From positions 1 through 15,440 of the forward strand of contig JANXSC010000102.1 of assembly GCA_025352845.1 (NCBI GenBank): a DNA stretch of 15,440 nt, in the 5' to 3' direction. Shown here in pieces: positions 1-6,010 of the stretch. Source of the stretch: Opitutaceae bacterium. GTDB taxonomy: Bacteria; Verrucomicrobiota; Verrucomicrobiia; Opitutales; Opitutaceae. The translations under genes and the position numbers were made by a program. The notes beneath the pieces were generated by a model. That model made no database searches, was not told where the DNA came from, and worked only from the letters and a program-made list of their open reading frames with translations. Every line of letters starts with the position of its first letter. The first letter of the stretch is position 1.

Positions 1-38
1 ACCAACTCTTCTCCCAGCGGCGGAAATTTACGGGCCAT
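1..38 (-). CDS. Possible 5' fragment of an unidentified ORF running off the left edge
   Basis: Read on the minus strand, an ATG at 38-36 opens a frame that stays open to the window edge and reads MARKFPPLGEEL. Only about 12 residues are visible, so no family can be named. No clear Shine-Dalgarno precedes it. The 110 bases upstream are AT-richer than the rest of the window and hold no other gene, which fits a leader region. It could equally be a chance ORF. Confidence is low. Confidence 0.2.
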   Translation of the reverse strand, partial: MARKFPPLGEEL

Positions 39-231
39 CACTTACCGCACCCGCTTCCCACTCTTCTGTAAAGTCTATTAGCTAGAGGACGTTGGTATCA
101 CACGTTGCTTCGAGAGGAGTATGGGGATGAGGATTCGACAACGCGGCCTAACCCCTGACTGAACCGCAGGTGTCAGCTCACCCCGCCGCGACCGTCGAGG
201 CTTGCGGCCTACCCGCCTGCCGCTCCTCAGA
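39..231. other. Intergenic region with weak hairpins and an attC-like half-site
   Basis: No gene is supported here. Bases 60-130 are visibly AT-richer than the neighbouring genes. GCCTAAC at 146-152 (GTTAGGC on the minus strand) fits the 7-bp integron R-box consensus, and the adjacent bases contain an inverted repeat CTGAC (155-159) / GTCAG (172-176). No matching second R box is seen within the expected distance. A GC-rich imperfect hairpin at 186-207 lies just past the 3' end of the minus-strand clpS unit and could stabilise or end its transcript, but it has no T-tract. Confidence 0.3.
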
Positions 232-693
232 TCACCCTCCCAGAATCCCTTCGTCCAAGTGCTGGATGATCAGTTCCTGAATCGTCGCGAGGAAGAGGTA
301 GCACATGAAGGCGCGGCGGAGGGGCTCGGCGAGTTTTTCCATTTCGATCTCACCGCTCTCGAGGGTCTCGTCGTCGAGGGTTTTCAGGCTGTGTTCGCGC
401 AGGCGCAGCCGGAGCGCGGCGGCGGCGCGGACGAGCACCTCGGCGTTTTCCTCGTCGAAGGCGACGACGCCTTCCTTGAAAAATTCGTCGTCGAAGAGCG
501 CGAGCAGGGTCTGCACGTCGTGGTTCTGCGTCACGAGCAGATCGCCGACCCACGCGCCGCGAAACTCCTCATCGAGGTCCGGCAGGCCGGCGGGCGCGGC
601 GAGGTTTTGGCGCAGGCCGTCGGCCAGCTCCTTCATCACGTCGAGCAGGGGCGCGACAACCGGGAGGGCGAGTTTGACCTCAATGCGCTTCAT
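232..693 (-). CDS. DUF2017-like protein encoded next to clpS
   Basis: A 153-residue acidic, mostly helical cytoplasmic protein with no signal peptide or membrane segment. I chose the ATG at 693 (MKRIEVKLALP) because the longer frame upstream is low-complexity Arg/Ser/Pro sequence that is the shadow of clpS. This start lies inside the 3' end of clpS (14-nt overlap), implying translational coupling. Established context: in Actinobacteria a DUF2017 gene of similar size follows clpS, and the ClpS here is also of that type. The central part, with EFRGAWVGDLL and a following D-x-LLALFDDEF stretch, agrees with my memory of DUF2017. The molecular function of that family is unknown. The family call rests partly on context. 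Confidence 0.65.
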   Translation of the reverse strand: MKRIEVKLALPVVAPLLDVMKELADGLRQNLAAPAGLPDLDEEFRGAWVGDLLVTQNHDVQTLLALFDDEFFKEGVVAFDEENAEVLVRAAAALRLRLREHSLKTLDDETLESGEIEMEKLAEPLRRAFMCYLFLATIQELIIQHLDEGILGG

Positions 694-979
694 CGGGCTC
701 GAGGACGGCGGTGAGATGCCATTGTTGCAAAGTGAAGACGTAGGCCTCGGCCTTCTCGCGCTGCCCGCTCCACACGATGGAGCGGCCCTGCTCGTGCACC
801 TCGAGCATGCGCTGGCGCGCGGTCGATTCGTCGAAGCCGAAGATTTTCTTAAACACAAGAACCACGTAGGACATCAGGTTCACCGGGTCGTTGAGCACGA
901 CGACGCGCCACACGCGGCCGAGCGCGAGCGCGGTGCGGGTCTCCTCCTTCGGCTGCGTGGTGGTGCTGGACTTGGTCAC
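680..979 (-). CDS. clpS: ATP-dependent Clp protease adaptor ClpS
   Basis: ClpS binds N-degron substrates and delivers them to the ClpA/ClpC-ClpP protease in the cytoplasm. The 99-residue protein has a short flexible Ser/Thr/Gln-rich N-terminus (residues 1-20) and then the ClpS core: WRVVVLNDPVNLMSYVV, an IFGF turn, MLEVHEQGRSIV and AEAYVFTLQQWHL. The Asn-Asp of LND and the His of EVHEQG match the residues that hold the substrate amino group in characterised ClpS. The DPVNLM-YV wording, instead of the proteobacterial NDDYTPMEFV, resembles actinobacterial ClpS. The start is a GTG at 979, because no in-frame ATG lies within 200 bases upstream and this gives the normal family length; no good Shine-Dalgarno is visible, so the start is uncertain. 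A DUF2017-like gene overlaps its 3' end. Confidence 0.9.
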   Translation of the reverse strand: MTKSSTTTQPKEETRTALALGRVWRVVVLNDPVNLMSYVVLVFKKIFGFDESTARQRMLEVHEQGRSIVWSGQREKAEAYVFTLQQWHLTAVLEPDEAH

Positions 980-1300
980 GGTCGAGGAGTGAACGCGCCG
1001 GACGGCGGCGTGCAAATCCCTTTGCGCGGAATTTTTGCACACCGCATGCGGACCAGGGCGGCGGGCGCATCTCTGTTTCTTGCAACAAGGGGCGCGCCTC
1101 GTGCGCGCCCACCCGCTCGGGCTGGCAGCGCTTTGCCCGCTCCCGCACTTCTTCAGACTTCTGTCTGCTGCTGAAAACAAGACCATTGCTACGACCGGAA
1201 ACTCCGGATCAAGGTTTGCACGAAACTGAGATGCGCCCGCCGCCTCCACCAATCAACGATCCCGTTGACAGCCACCGCACGCCGCGCGAACAGTCGCCGG
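980..1300. other. Divergent intergenic region between clpS and the fur-like gene, with hairpins
   Basis: About 320 bases without a supported gene; promoters for the two divergent units should lie here, but I cannot pick a convincing -35/-10 pair. A perfect 8-bp GC stem with a 5-nt loop sits at 1090-1110 (GGGCGCGC / GCGCGCCC), without a T-tract. A nested palindrome with CAGAC-ttct-GTCTG at 1154-1167 is flanked by TTCAG/CTGAA. A TTG at 1265 could extend the fur-like ORF by 12 residues into this region. Confidence 0.5.
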
Positions 1301-1765
1301 GTGAGCATCGACGCCGCGCGCGAAAAATTCCGATCTTTTCTGACAAAGAAAGGTTTGCGCGCGACCAGCCAGCGGCTCGCGATCTTCGACGCCACTTTCG
1401 CGCAAACGGAGCACTTCACCGCCGATCAACTCCTCGACTACGCGCGCGCCATCGACGACTCCGTGTCCCGCGCGACCGTTTACCGCACGCTGCCGATCAT
1501 GACCGGGAGCGCACTGCTTCGCGAAGTGGACATCGGCTCGGGTGAAAAATTCTACCGCCCCAACCGCGAGGGCGACGGCACGCAGGTCGCACAGGTCGTG
1601 TGCCTCGATTGCGACAAAATTTTCGAGATCAGCGCGCCCTTCATGTCGTGGTATGGCAGCACCGTCTCCTCGAAGCTCGGCCTCACGCCCGTGACGCAGC
1701 GCCTGCAAGTCAGCGCGCAGTGCGACGCCTTCCGCCAAACCGGCACCTGCCCGCGCCGCGGTTAA
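1301..1765 (+). CDS. Fur-family transcriptional regulator, divergent metal sites
   Basis: A 154-residue cytoplasmic DNA-binding regulator of the Fur/PerR/Zur superfamily. The N-terminal winged helix is clear: KKGLRATSQRLAIF (residues 17-29), then EHFTADQLLDYAR, then recognition helix SRATVYRTL (56-64). The dimerisation domain keeps the structural zinc CLDC (101-104) but has a C-terminal pair C141/C150 with eight residues between, wider than the usual spacing. The histidine-rich segment before CLDC in canonical Fur is replaced by NREGDGTQVAQVV, and the later TNHSLYLYGHC-like segment reads TQRLQVSAQC. The regulatory metal ligands therefore look lost. I chose the GTG at 1301; a TTG at 1265 is the alternative, and neither has a clear ribosome binding site. 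A small TPR gene follows after 21 bases, probably in the same transcript. I cannot say whether it senses iron, peroxide or zinc. Confidence 0.85.
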   Translation: MSIDAAREKFRSFLTKKGLRATSQRLAIFDATFAQTEHFTADQLLDYARAIDDSVSRATVYRTLPIMTGSALLREVDIGSGEKFYRPNREGDGTQVAQVVCLDCDKIFEISAPFMSWYGSTVSSKLGLTPVTQRLQVSAQCDAFRQTGTCPRRG

Positions 1766-1786
1766 ACGTCACGCGTCGATTCTCCC

Positions 1787-2161
1787 ATGCCCAAGGAAAA
1801 AAGCCGCGACCTCATGTTTGAAATCGGATTTTTCGAATCCGTGCTGCGCCGCGAACCGGATTACGCCATCGTCGTTGAGATCCTCGGCGGCCACTACACG
1901 CGCCAGGGCCGCATCGCTGACGGCCTCCGTATGGATCGCAAATTGGTCCGCCTCCAACCGGACAACGCCACCGCCCGCTACAACCTCGCGTGCAGCCTCG
2001 CGCTCTCACAACGCAAGGGCGACGCCCTCCGCGAACTGCGCCAAGCCGTCGAACTCGGCTACCGCGATTTTGATTGGATGCAGCAAGATCCTGATCTCGA
2101 AGCACTGAAAGCGCACCCGGATTTCCGCGCGCTGCTGCTGCAGCTCAAGCCGCAGAGTTGA
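1787..2161 (+). CDS. Small TPR-repeat protein
   Basis: A 124-residue soluble protein with no signal peptide. Residues about 25-58 and 59-93 form two TPR-like helical hairpins (GGHYTRQGRIADGLRMDRKL and ARYNLACSLALSQRKGDALR). They are followed by YRDFDWMQQDPDLEALKAHPDF, the terminal motif common at the end of short TPR proteins. Such proteins act as protein-interaction scaffolds; no partner can be inferred. It lies 21 bases after the Fur-like gene on the same strand and probably shares its transcript. Its 3' end faces the M23 peptidase gene across 24 bases that hold a 12-bp perfect palindrome (2164-2175). Confidence 0.85.
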   Translation: MPKEKSRDLMFEIGFFESVLRREPDYAIVVEILGGHYTRQGRIADGLRMDRKLVRLQPDNATARYNLACSLALSQRKGDALRELRQAVELGYRDFDWMQQDPDLEALKAHPDFRALLLQLKPQS

Positions 2162-2185
2162 GCCGGCGCGCGCCGACCAAAGTCG

Positions 2186-3232
2186 TCACCGCACCCCAAA
2201 TAGCTGCTTCAGCACGATGTCGAGGTCCTTGCCCGTGGACCACGAGCTGCCGCGGGAGACGGCGAGGCTTTTGCTCCGCTCGCGTTTGAGGAGCGGGGCG
2301 TTGACCTCAAGGATGCGCGGTTGATCGAGCGGGATGCCGGCGACTTCCATCGCAGAGAGCGGCGTCCACGAAAACGGAATGCCGGTCCAGTTGAAGGTGA
2401 TGTCCCAGCCGGCCACGACGCCGAGGGACACCGGCTTCGTCAGCAGCGCGGGATAGCGCGTCACGAAATCCGGCGTGCGAATCGTCGCGATGCGCAGGCG
2501 CACCGCCGGCTCCATGCGCGCGAAAAAATCCTGCGTGCCCGCGACGCGGCCGGCGCGCCACTCGTTGAAAAACGCGAGCGGGTCGAGGCCGAGGAGGTTC
2601 ATGCCATTCCACATGTCGTGGCTGTTGCGGCTGCCGAAGCGCCGGCGCTCATACCACGCCTGAAAATTCCGCGTGACGGCGACGCCGATTTCGAAATGCA
2701 GGTGTGAGCGGTCCGCCGGAATCATGTAGCCGCCGGAACTGTGGCCCATTGTGCCGATCGTCTGGCCGGCCGTGACGGCGTCGCCCGCGCGGAGGCCAGG
2801 CGCGATTTTGGCGAGATGGGCATAGAGCGTGTAAACGGCGGGTGACTGCGCCGTGTGCTCGATCACAATGTAGCGACCGTAGCTGCTGTCGCTGGCAGCA
2901 GCGCTCACGTGCCGGACCACGCCGGCCATCGCGGCAAAAACGCTGTCAAGCGGGTCACCGCGTCGGTCGCGCGCCAACGCGCGGATATCGATGCCCTCGT
3001 GAAAATGCGTGCCGCCGCTGCGCACGCCACCAAACCCACCCGACTCCGTCTCGCCGGAGCCGGCGTGCTGCAGCCATTGGGACGGTGGTTTGCCCTCGGC
3101 CCACGCGGGGTTCGGCGTCGGCCACACGAGTTGCAGCCGCTCGGGCACCGCGGCCGGCAGAGCAGGAGCCGCCGACGCTTTCGTCACGGCCAGCGCGACG
3201 GCGAAATGGAAAATCGTCGCCCGGAGCTTCAT
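2186..3232 (-). CDS. Exported M23 (LytM/lysostaphin-type) metallopeptidase
   Basis: A 348-residue envelope protein predicted to cleave peptidoglycan peptide cross-links, or to be a degenerate regulator of amidases. An N-terminal signal peptide ends around ASA-AP (residue 22). The M23 core spans about residues 70-185: H78 and D82 in THFHEGIDI, H139 in LYAHL, and H177/H179 in HLHFEIG. This is the full set of zinc and catalytic residues, so activity is likely. The remaining 160 residues form a C-terminal region that I do not recognise. The ATG overlaps the stop of the upstream lipoprotein gene (ATGA), so it is the last gene of a three-gene coupled unit. Its 3' end converges on the small TPR gene. 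Confidence 0.88.
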   Translation of the reverse strand: MKLRATIFHFAVALAVTKASAAPALPAAVPERLQLVWPTPNPAWAEGKPPSQWLQHAGSGETESGGFGGVRSGGTHFHEGIDIRALARDRRGDPLDSVFAAMAGVVRHVSAAASDSSYGRYIVIEHTAQSPAVYTLYAHLAKIAPGLRAGDAVTAGQTIGTMGHSSGGYMIPADRSHLHFEIGVAVTRNFQAWYERRRFGSRNSHDMWNGMNLLGLDPLAFFNEWRAGRVAGTQDFFARMEPAVRLRIATIRTPDFVTRYPALLTKPVSLGVVAGWDITFNWTGIPFSWTPLSAMEVAGIPLDQPRILEVNAPLLKRERSKSLAVSRGSSWSTGKDLDIVLKQLFGVR

Positions 3233-3726
3233 CCCTTGCGCGCAATCTCGCGCTGCATCGCGATCGAGCTTTTTTTCAGTTTCTCCACCAGCGCCGGCAA
3301 CTCCTCGTCAGCCAGCTCGGCGAACACGAAGATCACGCCATTGGTTACCGCGCCATCGATCGTGCGCGCCCCAAGCGCCACGCCATCCACCACCAGCGCG
3401 ATCCGGCGGCCCTGGTGTGTGACCGACATTCTGTAGAAATCGCGCACACCCGCCGGCGTGAGCTGGAACAGCAGGCACAGCCCGAGATCCACTTTCACCA
3501 GCTCGACGTTCACGATATCGCCCTCGGTGATGACGGGCTTGGGATTCACGGCGAGATGCACGCCGCTTTTCGGCAACGTCACGGGCGTGCCATCGCCACT
3601 CGCCGCCTCGAGATAAAAACGCACCTCGCTCGGCGCGGGCCCACGCGCGGCCGGGCTAGAGTGGCAACCGCCGAGCGTCGCGACCAGCGCACACGACAGG
3701 AGGGAAATGGCCCGCGCGCGGTTCAT
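3229..3726 (-). CDS. Lipoprotein with SecD-P1-like domain
   Basis: A 165-residue predicted lipoprotein. The start at 3726 gives a classical lipoprotein signal: positively charged MNRARA, a hydrophobic stretch, then LGGC with the lipidated Cys at 21. The next residue is His, not Asp, so by the enterobacterial sorting rule it would go to the outer membrane. Residues about 55-150 (SGVHLAVNPKPVITEGDIVNV, FQLTPAGVRDF, GRRIALVVDGVALGARTIDGAVTNG) match the pattern of the first periplasmic domain of SecD. They lack any SecD transmembrane channel, so this is a stand-alone version of that fold and not a translocase. It overlaps both the upstream SAM hydrolase gene and the downstream M23 gene by 4 bases (ATGA), strongly suggesting one mRNA with coupled translation. 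The biochemical role is unknown. Confidence 0.82.
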   Translation of the reverse strand: MNRARAISLLSCALVATLGGCHSSPAARGPAPSEVRFYLEAASGDGTPVTLPKSGVHLAVNPKPVITEGDIVNVELVKVDLGLCLLFQLTPAGVRDFYRMSVTHQGRRIALVVDGVALGARTIDGAVTNGVIFVFAELADEELPALVEKLKKSSIAMQREIARKG

Positions 3727-4661
3727 GGCTTCGCGCGCTCCACGCGGACGGTCCATTCCGCGCCGCTGCCAATGCCATGTTTTTTTGCGAAGTCGCCCAC
3801 GTTGAGCGCGAACGATACGTTGAGCAGACTGTTTAAGTAAAGCAGTGGTGCGCCCGCCGGCACATCGCCGAAAGTGCGCGCATACGGCAGGTCACCGGCA
3901 AAGACGCGCTTGCCGCCGCGAGAAATCGTCACGCGAAACCGCTCGCCGACCTTCGGGATGAACTGCGCGAAGAGCGCCTGATCGAGGTTCGTCCAGACGT
4001 TGCCGAAGCGGAAATCGAGAACCGGGATCATCCCGACCAGCGCGGCACCGTCGCGGCGCGGTTTCTCGTAAGCGATCATTTCAACGCGCGGCGGGAGCAG
4101 CGGTCCCACGTCCTCAAACATCACCGCCTCCGCGGCAAGCCGCGCACCGACGAAAGCGAAGATGTCGCGGCCATGAAACGTATAGGAAAGCTCGGAGCCG
4201 CGCCGCCGGTGCCGCGTCTCATCGATCGCGCGCACGCTCGCCACGCCGAGTTCCTCCGCGATCAAGGTCCATGTGCCGTTGTCGGGGCCGACGAAGAAAT
4301 GTCCCGACCTGGTCTTGAGCACGATGGATTTCCGATCGGTTCCCACGCCCGGATCGATTACCGAGACGAAAACTGTGCCTTCCGGCCAGAACGGCGCGGC
4401 TTGCTTCAGACGATAGGCCGCCTCCCAGATGTCGAAGGGTGTGTTGTCGTGCGAGAGATCGTGAATCACTAGGCGCGGGCTCACTCCGGCGGCGACCCCA
4501 CGCATCGCGGCCACCGCGCCGTCCTTAAGCCCGAAATCCGTCTGCAACACGAGCGGATGCTCCGCCGCGTGTGCCGCCACGAGTGCAATCACGGCGATCA
4601 CGGCCGAGCGAACACCAGCGAAATAAATTTCTCTGAGGGCGTGGCGAAAAAAATCTGCCAT
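3723..4661 (-). CDS. S-adenosylmethionine hydrolase family (DUF62) with signal peptide
   Basis: A 312-residue member of the SAM hydroxide-adenosyltransferase / halogenase superfamily; characterised members split SAM to adenosine and methionine. The conserved motifs are present: QTDFGLKDG (40-48), DPGVGTDRK (103-111), GPDNG (125-129), TFHGRDIF (161-168) and FGNVWTN (219-225). The Asp-Arg-His set described for archaeal DUF62 enzymes is retained as D103, R110 and H163. Unusually, residues 1-33 look like a signal peptide (hydrophobic AVIAVIALVAA, cleavage near HAA-EH), placing a SAM-using fold outside the cytoplasm. The ATG at 4661 coincides with the end of a 24-bp inverted repeat arm and lacks a Shine-Dalgarno. 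A GTG at 4601 is possible but would give a poor signal peptide. It leads a coupled unit with the lipoprotein and M23 genes. Confidence 0.85.
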   Translation of the reverse strand: MADFFRHALREIYFAGVRSAVIAVIALVAAHAAEHPLVLQTDFGLKDGAVAAMRGVAAGVSPRLVIHDLSHDNTPFDIWEAAYRLKQAAPFWPEGTVFVSVIDPGVGTDRKSIVLKTRSGHFFVGPDNGTWTLIAEELGVASVRAIDETRHRRRGSELSYTFHGRDIFAFVGARLAAEAVMFEDVGPLLPPRVEMIAYEKPRRDGAALVGMIPVLDFRFGNVWTNLDQALFAQFIPKVGERFRVTISRGGKRVFAGDLPYARTFGDVPAGAPLLYLNSLLNVSFALNVGDFAKKHGIGSGAEWTVRVERAKP

Positions 4662-4749
4662 TCTGAGCGGAGCGAAGAATCCGCTTGGATTTGCGCAGCG
4701 TTTTTCGAGGTGCGCGGGTCCTGCTGGATTCTTCGCTCCGCTCAGAATG
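4659..4749. repeat. REP-like palindromic element with perfect 24-bp inverted arms
   Basis: Arm 4659-4682 and arm 4726-4749 are exact reverse complements over 24 bases, separated by 43 bases. The core is CTGAGCGGAGCGAAGAATC. I recognise this sequence as a widely dispersed bacterial intergenic palindrome; its translation gives the SERSEES...ILRSAQN peptide known from many spurious ORFs. It fills the gap between hemW (stop at 4781) and the SAM hydrolase gene, and the outer end of one arm is the ATG used as that gene's start. A transcript would fold into a long stem that could act as a processing or attenuation site. Confidence 0.9.
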
Positions 4750-4780
4750 ACAATCATTGGGACCATTTTGCGACGTCCTC

Positions 4781-5968
4781 TCATGCAGTTTCAAACAGCG
4801 GCTCAAACGCCGTCATTATTTCGCTGCCCACCGAATCCGCCACCAACCGGCCACGATTCGTGAGTTGCACGAGGTCGCCCTGGCGCACGAGCAGTTCGGC
4901 GGCGGCGAGGGTCGCAAGCGTGTCCTCGACCATCGGCCATGGTGCCTCCGGCGCGCGTTCGCGCCACGGCGCCAAGTTTACCCCGGCGTTCATCCGCAGG
5001 CCGAAAATCAACGCGTCCTCCGCGAGCAGCGAGGGCGAAAGCCGCACGCGATCCTCGGTCACGCGCTCGCCACGCGCGAGGTGCGCGAGCCATTTTTCCA
5101 AGTCGGCGATATTGCCGCCGCGCCAGCCGGCTTGCTGCGATGCGGCCGACGGCCCGAGCCCAACCCACTCGTGCATGTGCCAGGTGTTGAGGTTGTGCCG
5201 GCACGCGTGGCCGGGGCGCGCGAAGTTCGAGACTTCATATTGCGCGTAGCCCGCTGCGGCGAGTTGCGCCCAAGTCGCCTCGTAGAGATCCGCCTCGTGG
5301 TTGAGGTCGAGCTTCACGCGACCCTGCGAGAGCTTCACCCAGAGCTTCGTGTCCTCTTCAAACGTGAGGCAATACGTCGAGAGATGATCGGGGGCGAGGG
5401 CGACGGCTTCGCGCACGTCGCCCGCCCACTCCTCGGCCGTCTGACCGGGCAGCGCAAACATGAGGTCGAGATTCACGCTCGGAAATCCCGCCGCGCGCAC
5501 CCGCTCATACGCCGCGAAGATTTGCTCGCGCGTGTGTTGCCGGCCGAGCCCGTCGAGCAGCGCCGGTTGGAAACTCTGCACGCCCATCGACACGCGCGTC
5601 ACGCCCGCTTCGCGCAGAACTTTTAGCCGCGCCTCGGTCACTGACGCCGGGGCGAGTTCTACCGTCCACTCTTGCGGGGCGCCGGCGCAGCGCGCTCGCA
5701 CCGTCTCCGCCAGCCGCGCGAGATCGCGGGGCGCGAGCAGTCCGGGCGTGCCGCCGCCCCAGAACACCGTCGTCACCGGTCGCGTCCATGGCACAAGCGC
5801 CGCCTCGTTTTCGATCCCCGCGAGGAACCGATCCACGTCATTGGCGGTCGGCTGCTGCTGGTAGAACGCGCAGAAGTCGCAGGTCGAGGCACAGAACGGA
5901 ACGTGCACATACACGCCGAGCGGTGCTGGAGCCTCAGCTTTAGCTTGCTCTGCCGGTTCGCCGCTCAT
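4781..5968 (-). CDS. hemW: Radical SAM heme chaperone HemW
   Basis: A 395-residue cytoplasmic protein of the HemN/HemW radical-SAM family; characterised HemW is a heme chaperone, not a coproporphyrinogen dehydrogenase. The N-terminal YVHVPFCASTCDFCAFY carries the 4Fe-4S ligands C26, C30 and C33 in CxxxCxxC spacing. The SAM-binding GGGTP is at 71-75, followed by GVQSF and LDLMFALPGQT. The heme-associated segment YEVSNFARPGHACRHNL leads into NTWHMHEWVGLGPSA (244-275): His258-Asn259 is kept, but the usual HNxxYW tyrosine is Thr. The C-terminal winged-helix part is complete. The ATG at 5968 has AAAAAGG about six bases upstream, which supports the start. It is divergent from the IPT/TIG lipoprotein gene across only 42 bases. 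Confidence 0.93.
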   Translation of the reverse strand: MSGEPAEQAKAEAPAPLGVYVHVPFCASTCDFCAFYQQQPTANDVDRFLAGIENEAALVPWTRPVTTVFWGGGTPGLLAPRDLARLAETVRARCAGAPQEWTVELAPASVTEARLKVLREAGVTRVSMGVQSFQPALLDGLGRQHTREQIFAAYERVRAAGFPSVNLDLMFALPGQTAEEWAGDVREAVALAPDHLSTYCLTFEEDTKLWVKLSQGRVKLDLNHEADLYEATWAQLAAAGYAQYEVSNFARPGHACRHNLNTWHMHEWVGLGPSAASQQAGWRGGNIADLEKWLAHLARGERVTEDRVRLSPSLLAEDALIFGLRMNAGVNLAPWRERAPEAPWPMVEDTLATLAAAELLVRQGDLVQLTNRGRLVADSVGSEIMTAFEPLFETA

Positions 5969-6010
5969 TACTAACCTTTTTTATCCGTCTGGTTTTCACT
6001 CTAGCAACCA

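Noticed and set aside
123..150. GGGGATGAGGATTCGACAACG, slightly like the 5' end of tmRNA or a tRNA T-arm
   Set aside because: No matching acceptor partner, no CCA-flanked arm and no tag reading frame could be found.
1090..1110. Perfect 8-bp GC hairpin as a terminator
   Set aside because: It has no T-tract and lies between divergent genes, where no transcript is expected to end; kept only as part of the intergenic description.
305..1174. Long plus-strand frame opposite clpS and the DUF2017-like gene
   Set aside because: Low-complexity Arg/Ser/Ala sequence antisense to the recognised clpS; a shadow.
2164..2175. 12-bp perfect palindrome CGGCGCGCGCCG between convergent genes
   Set aside because: Such short GC palindromes are expected by chance at this base composition, and no T-tract follows in either direction.
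4525..4806. Small ORF encoding a SERSEES...ILRSAQN peptide
   Set aside because: It is the translation of the palindromic element at 4659-4749. This peptide pattern is known from many spurious ORFs.
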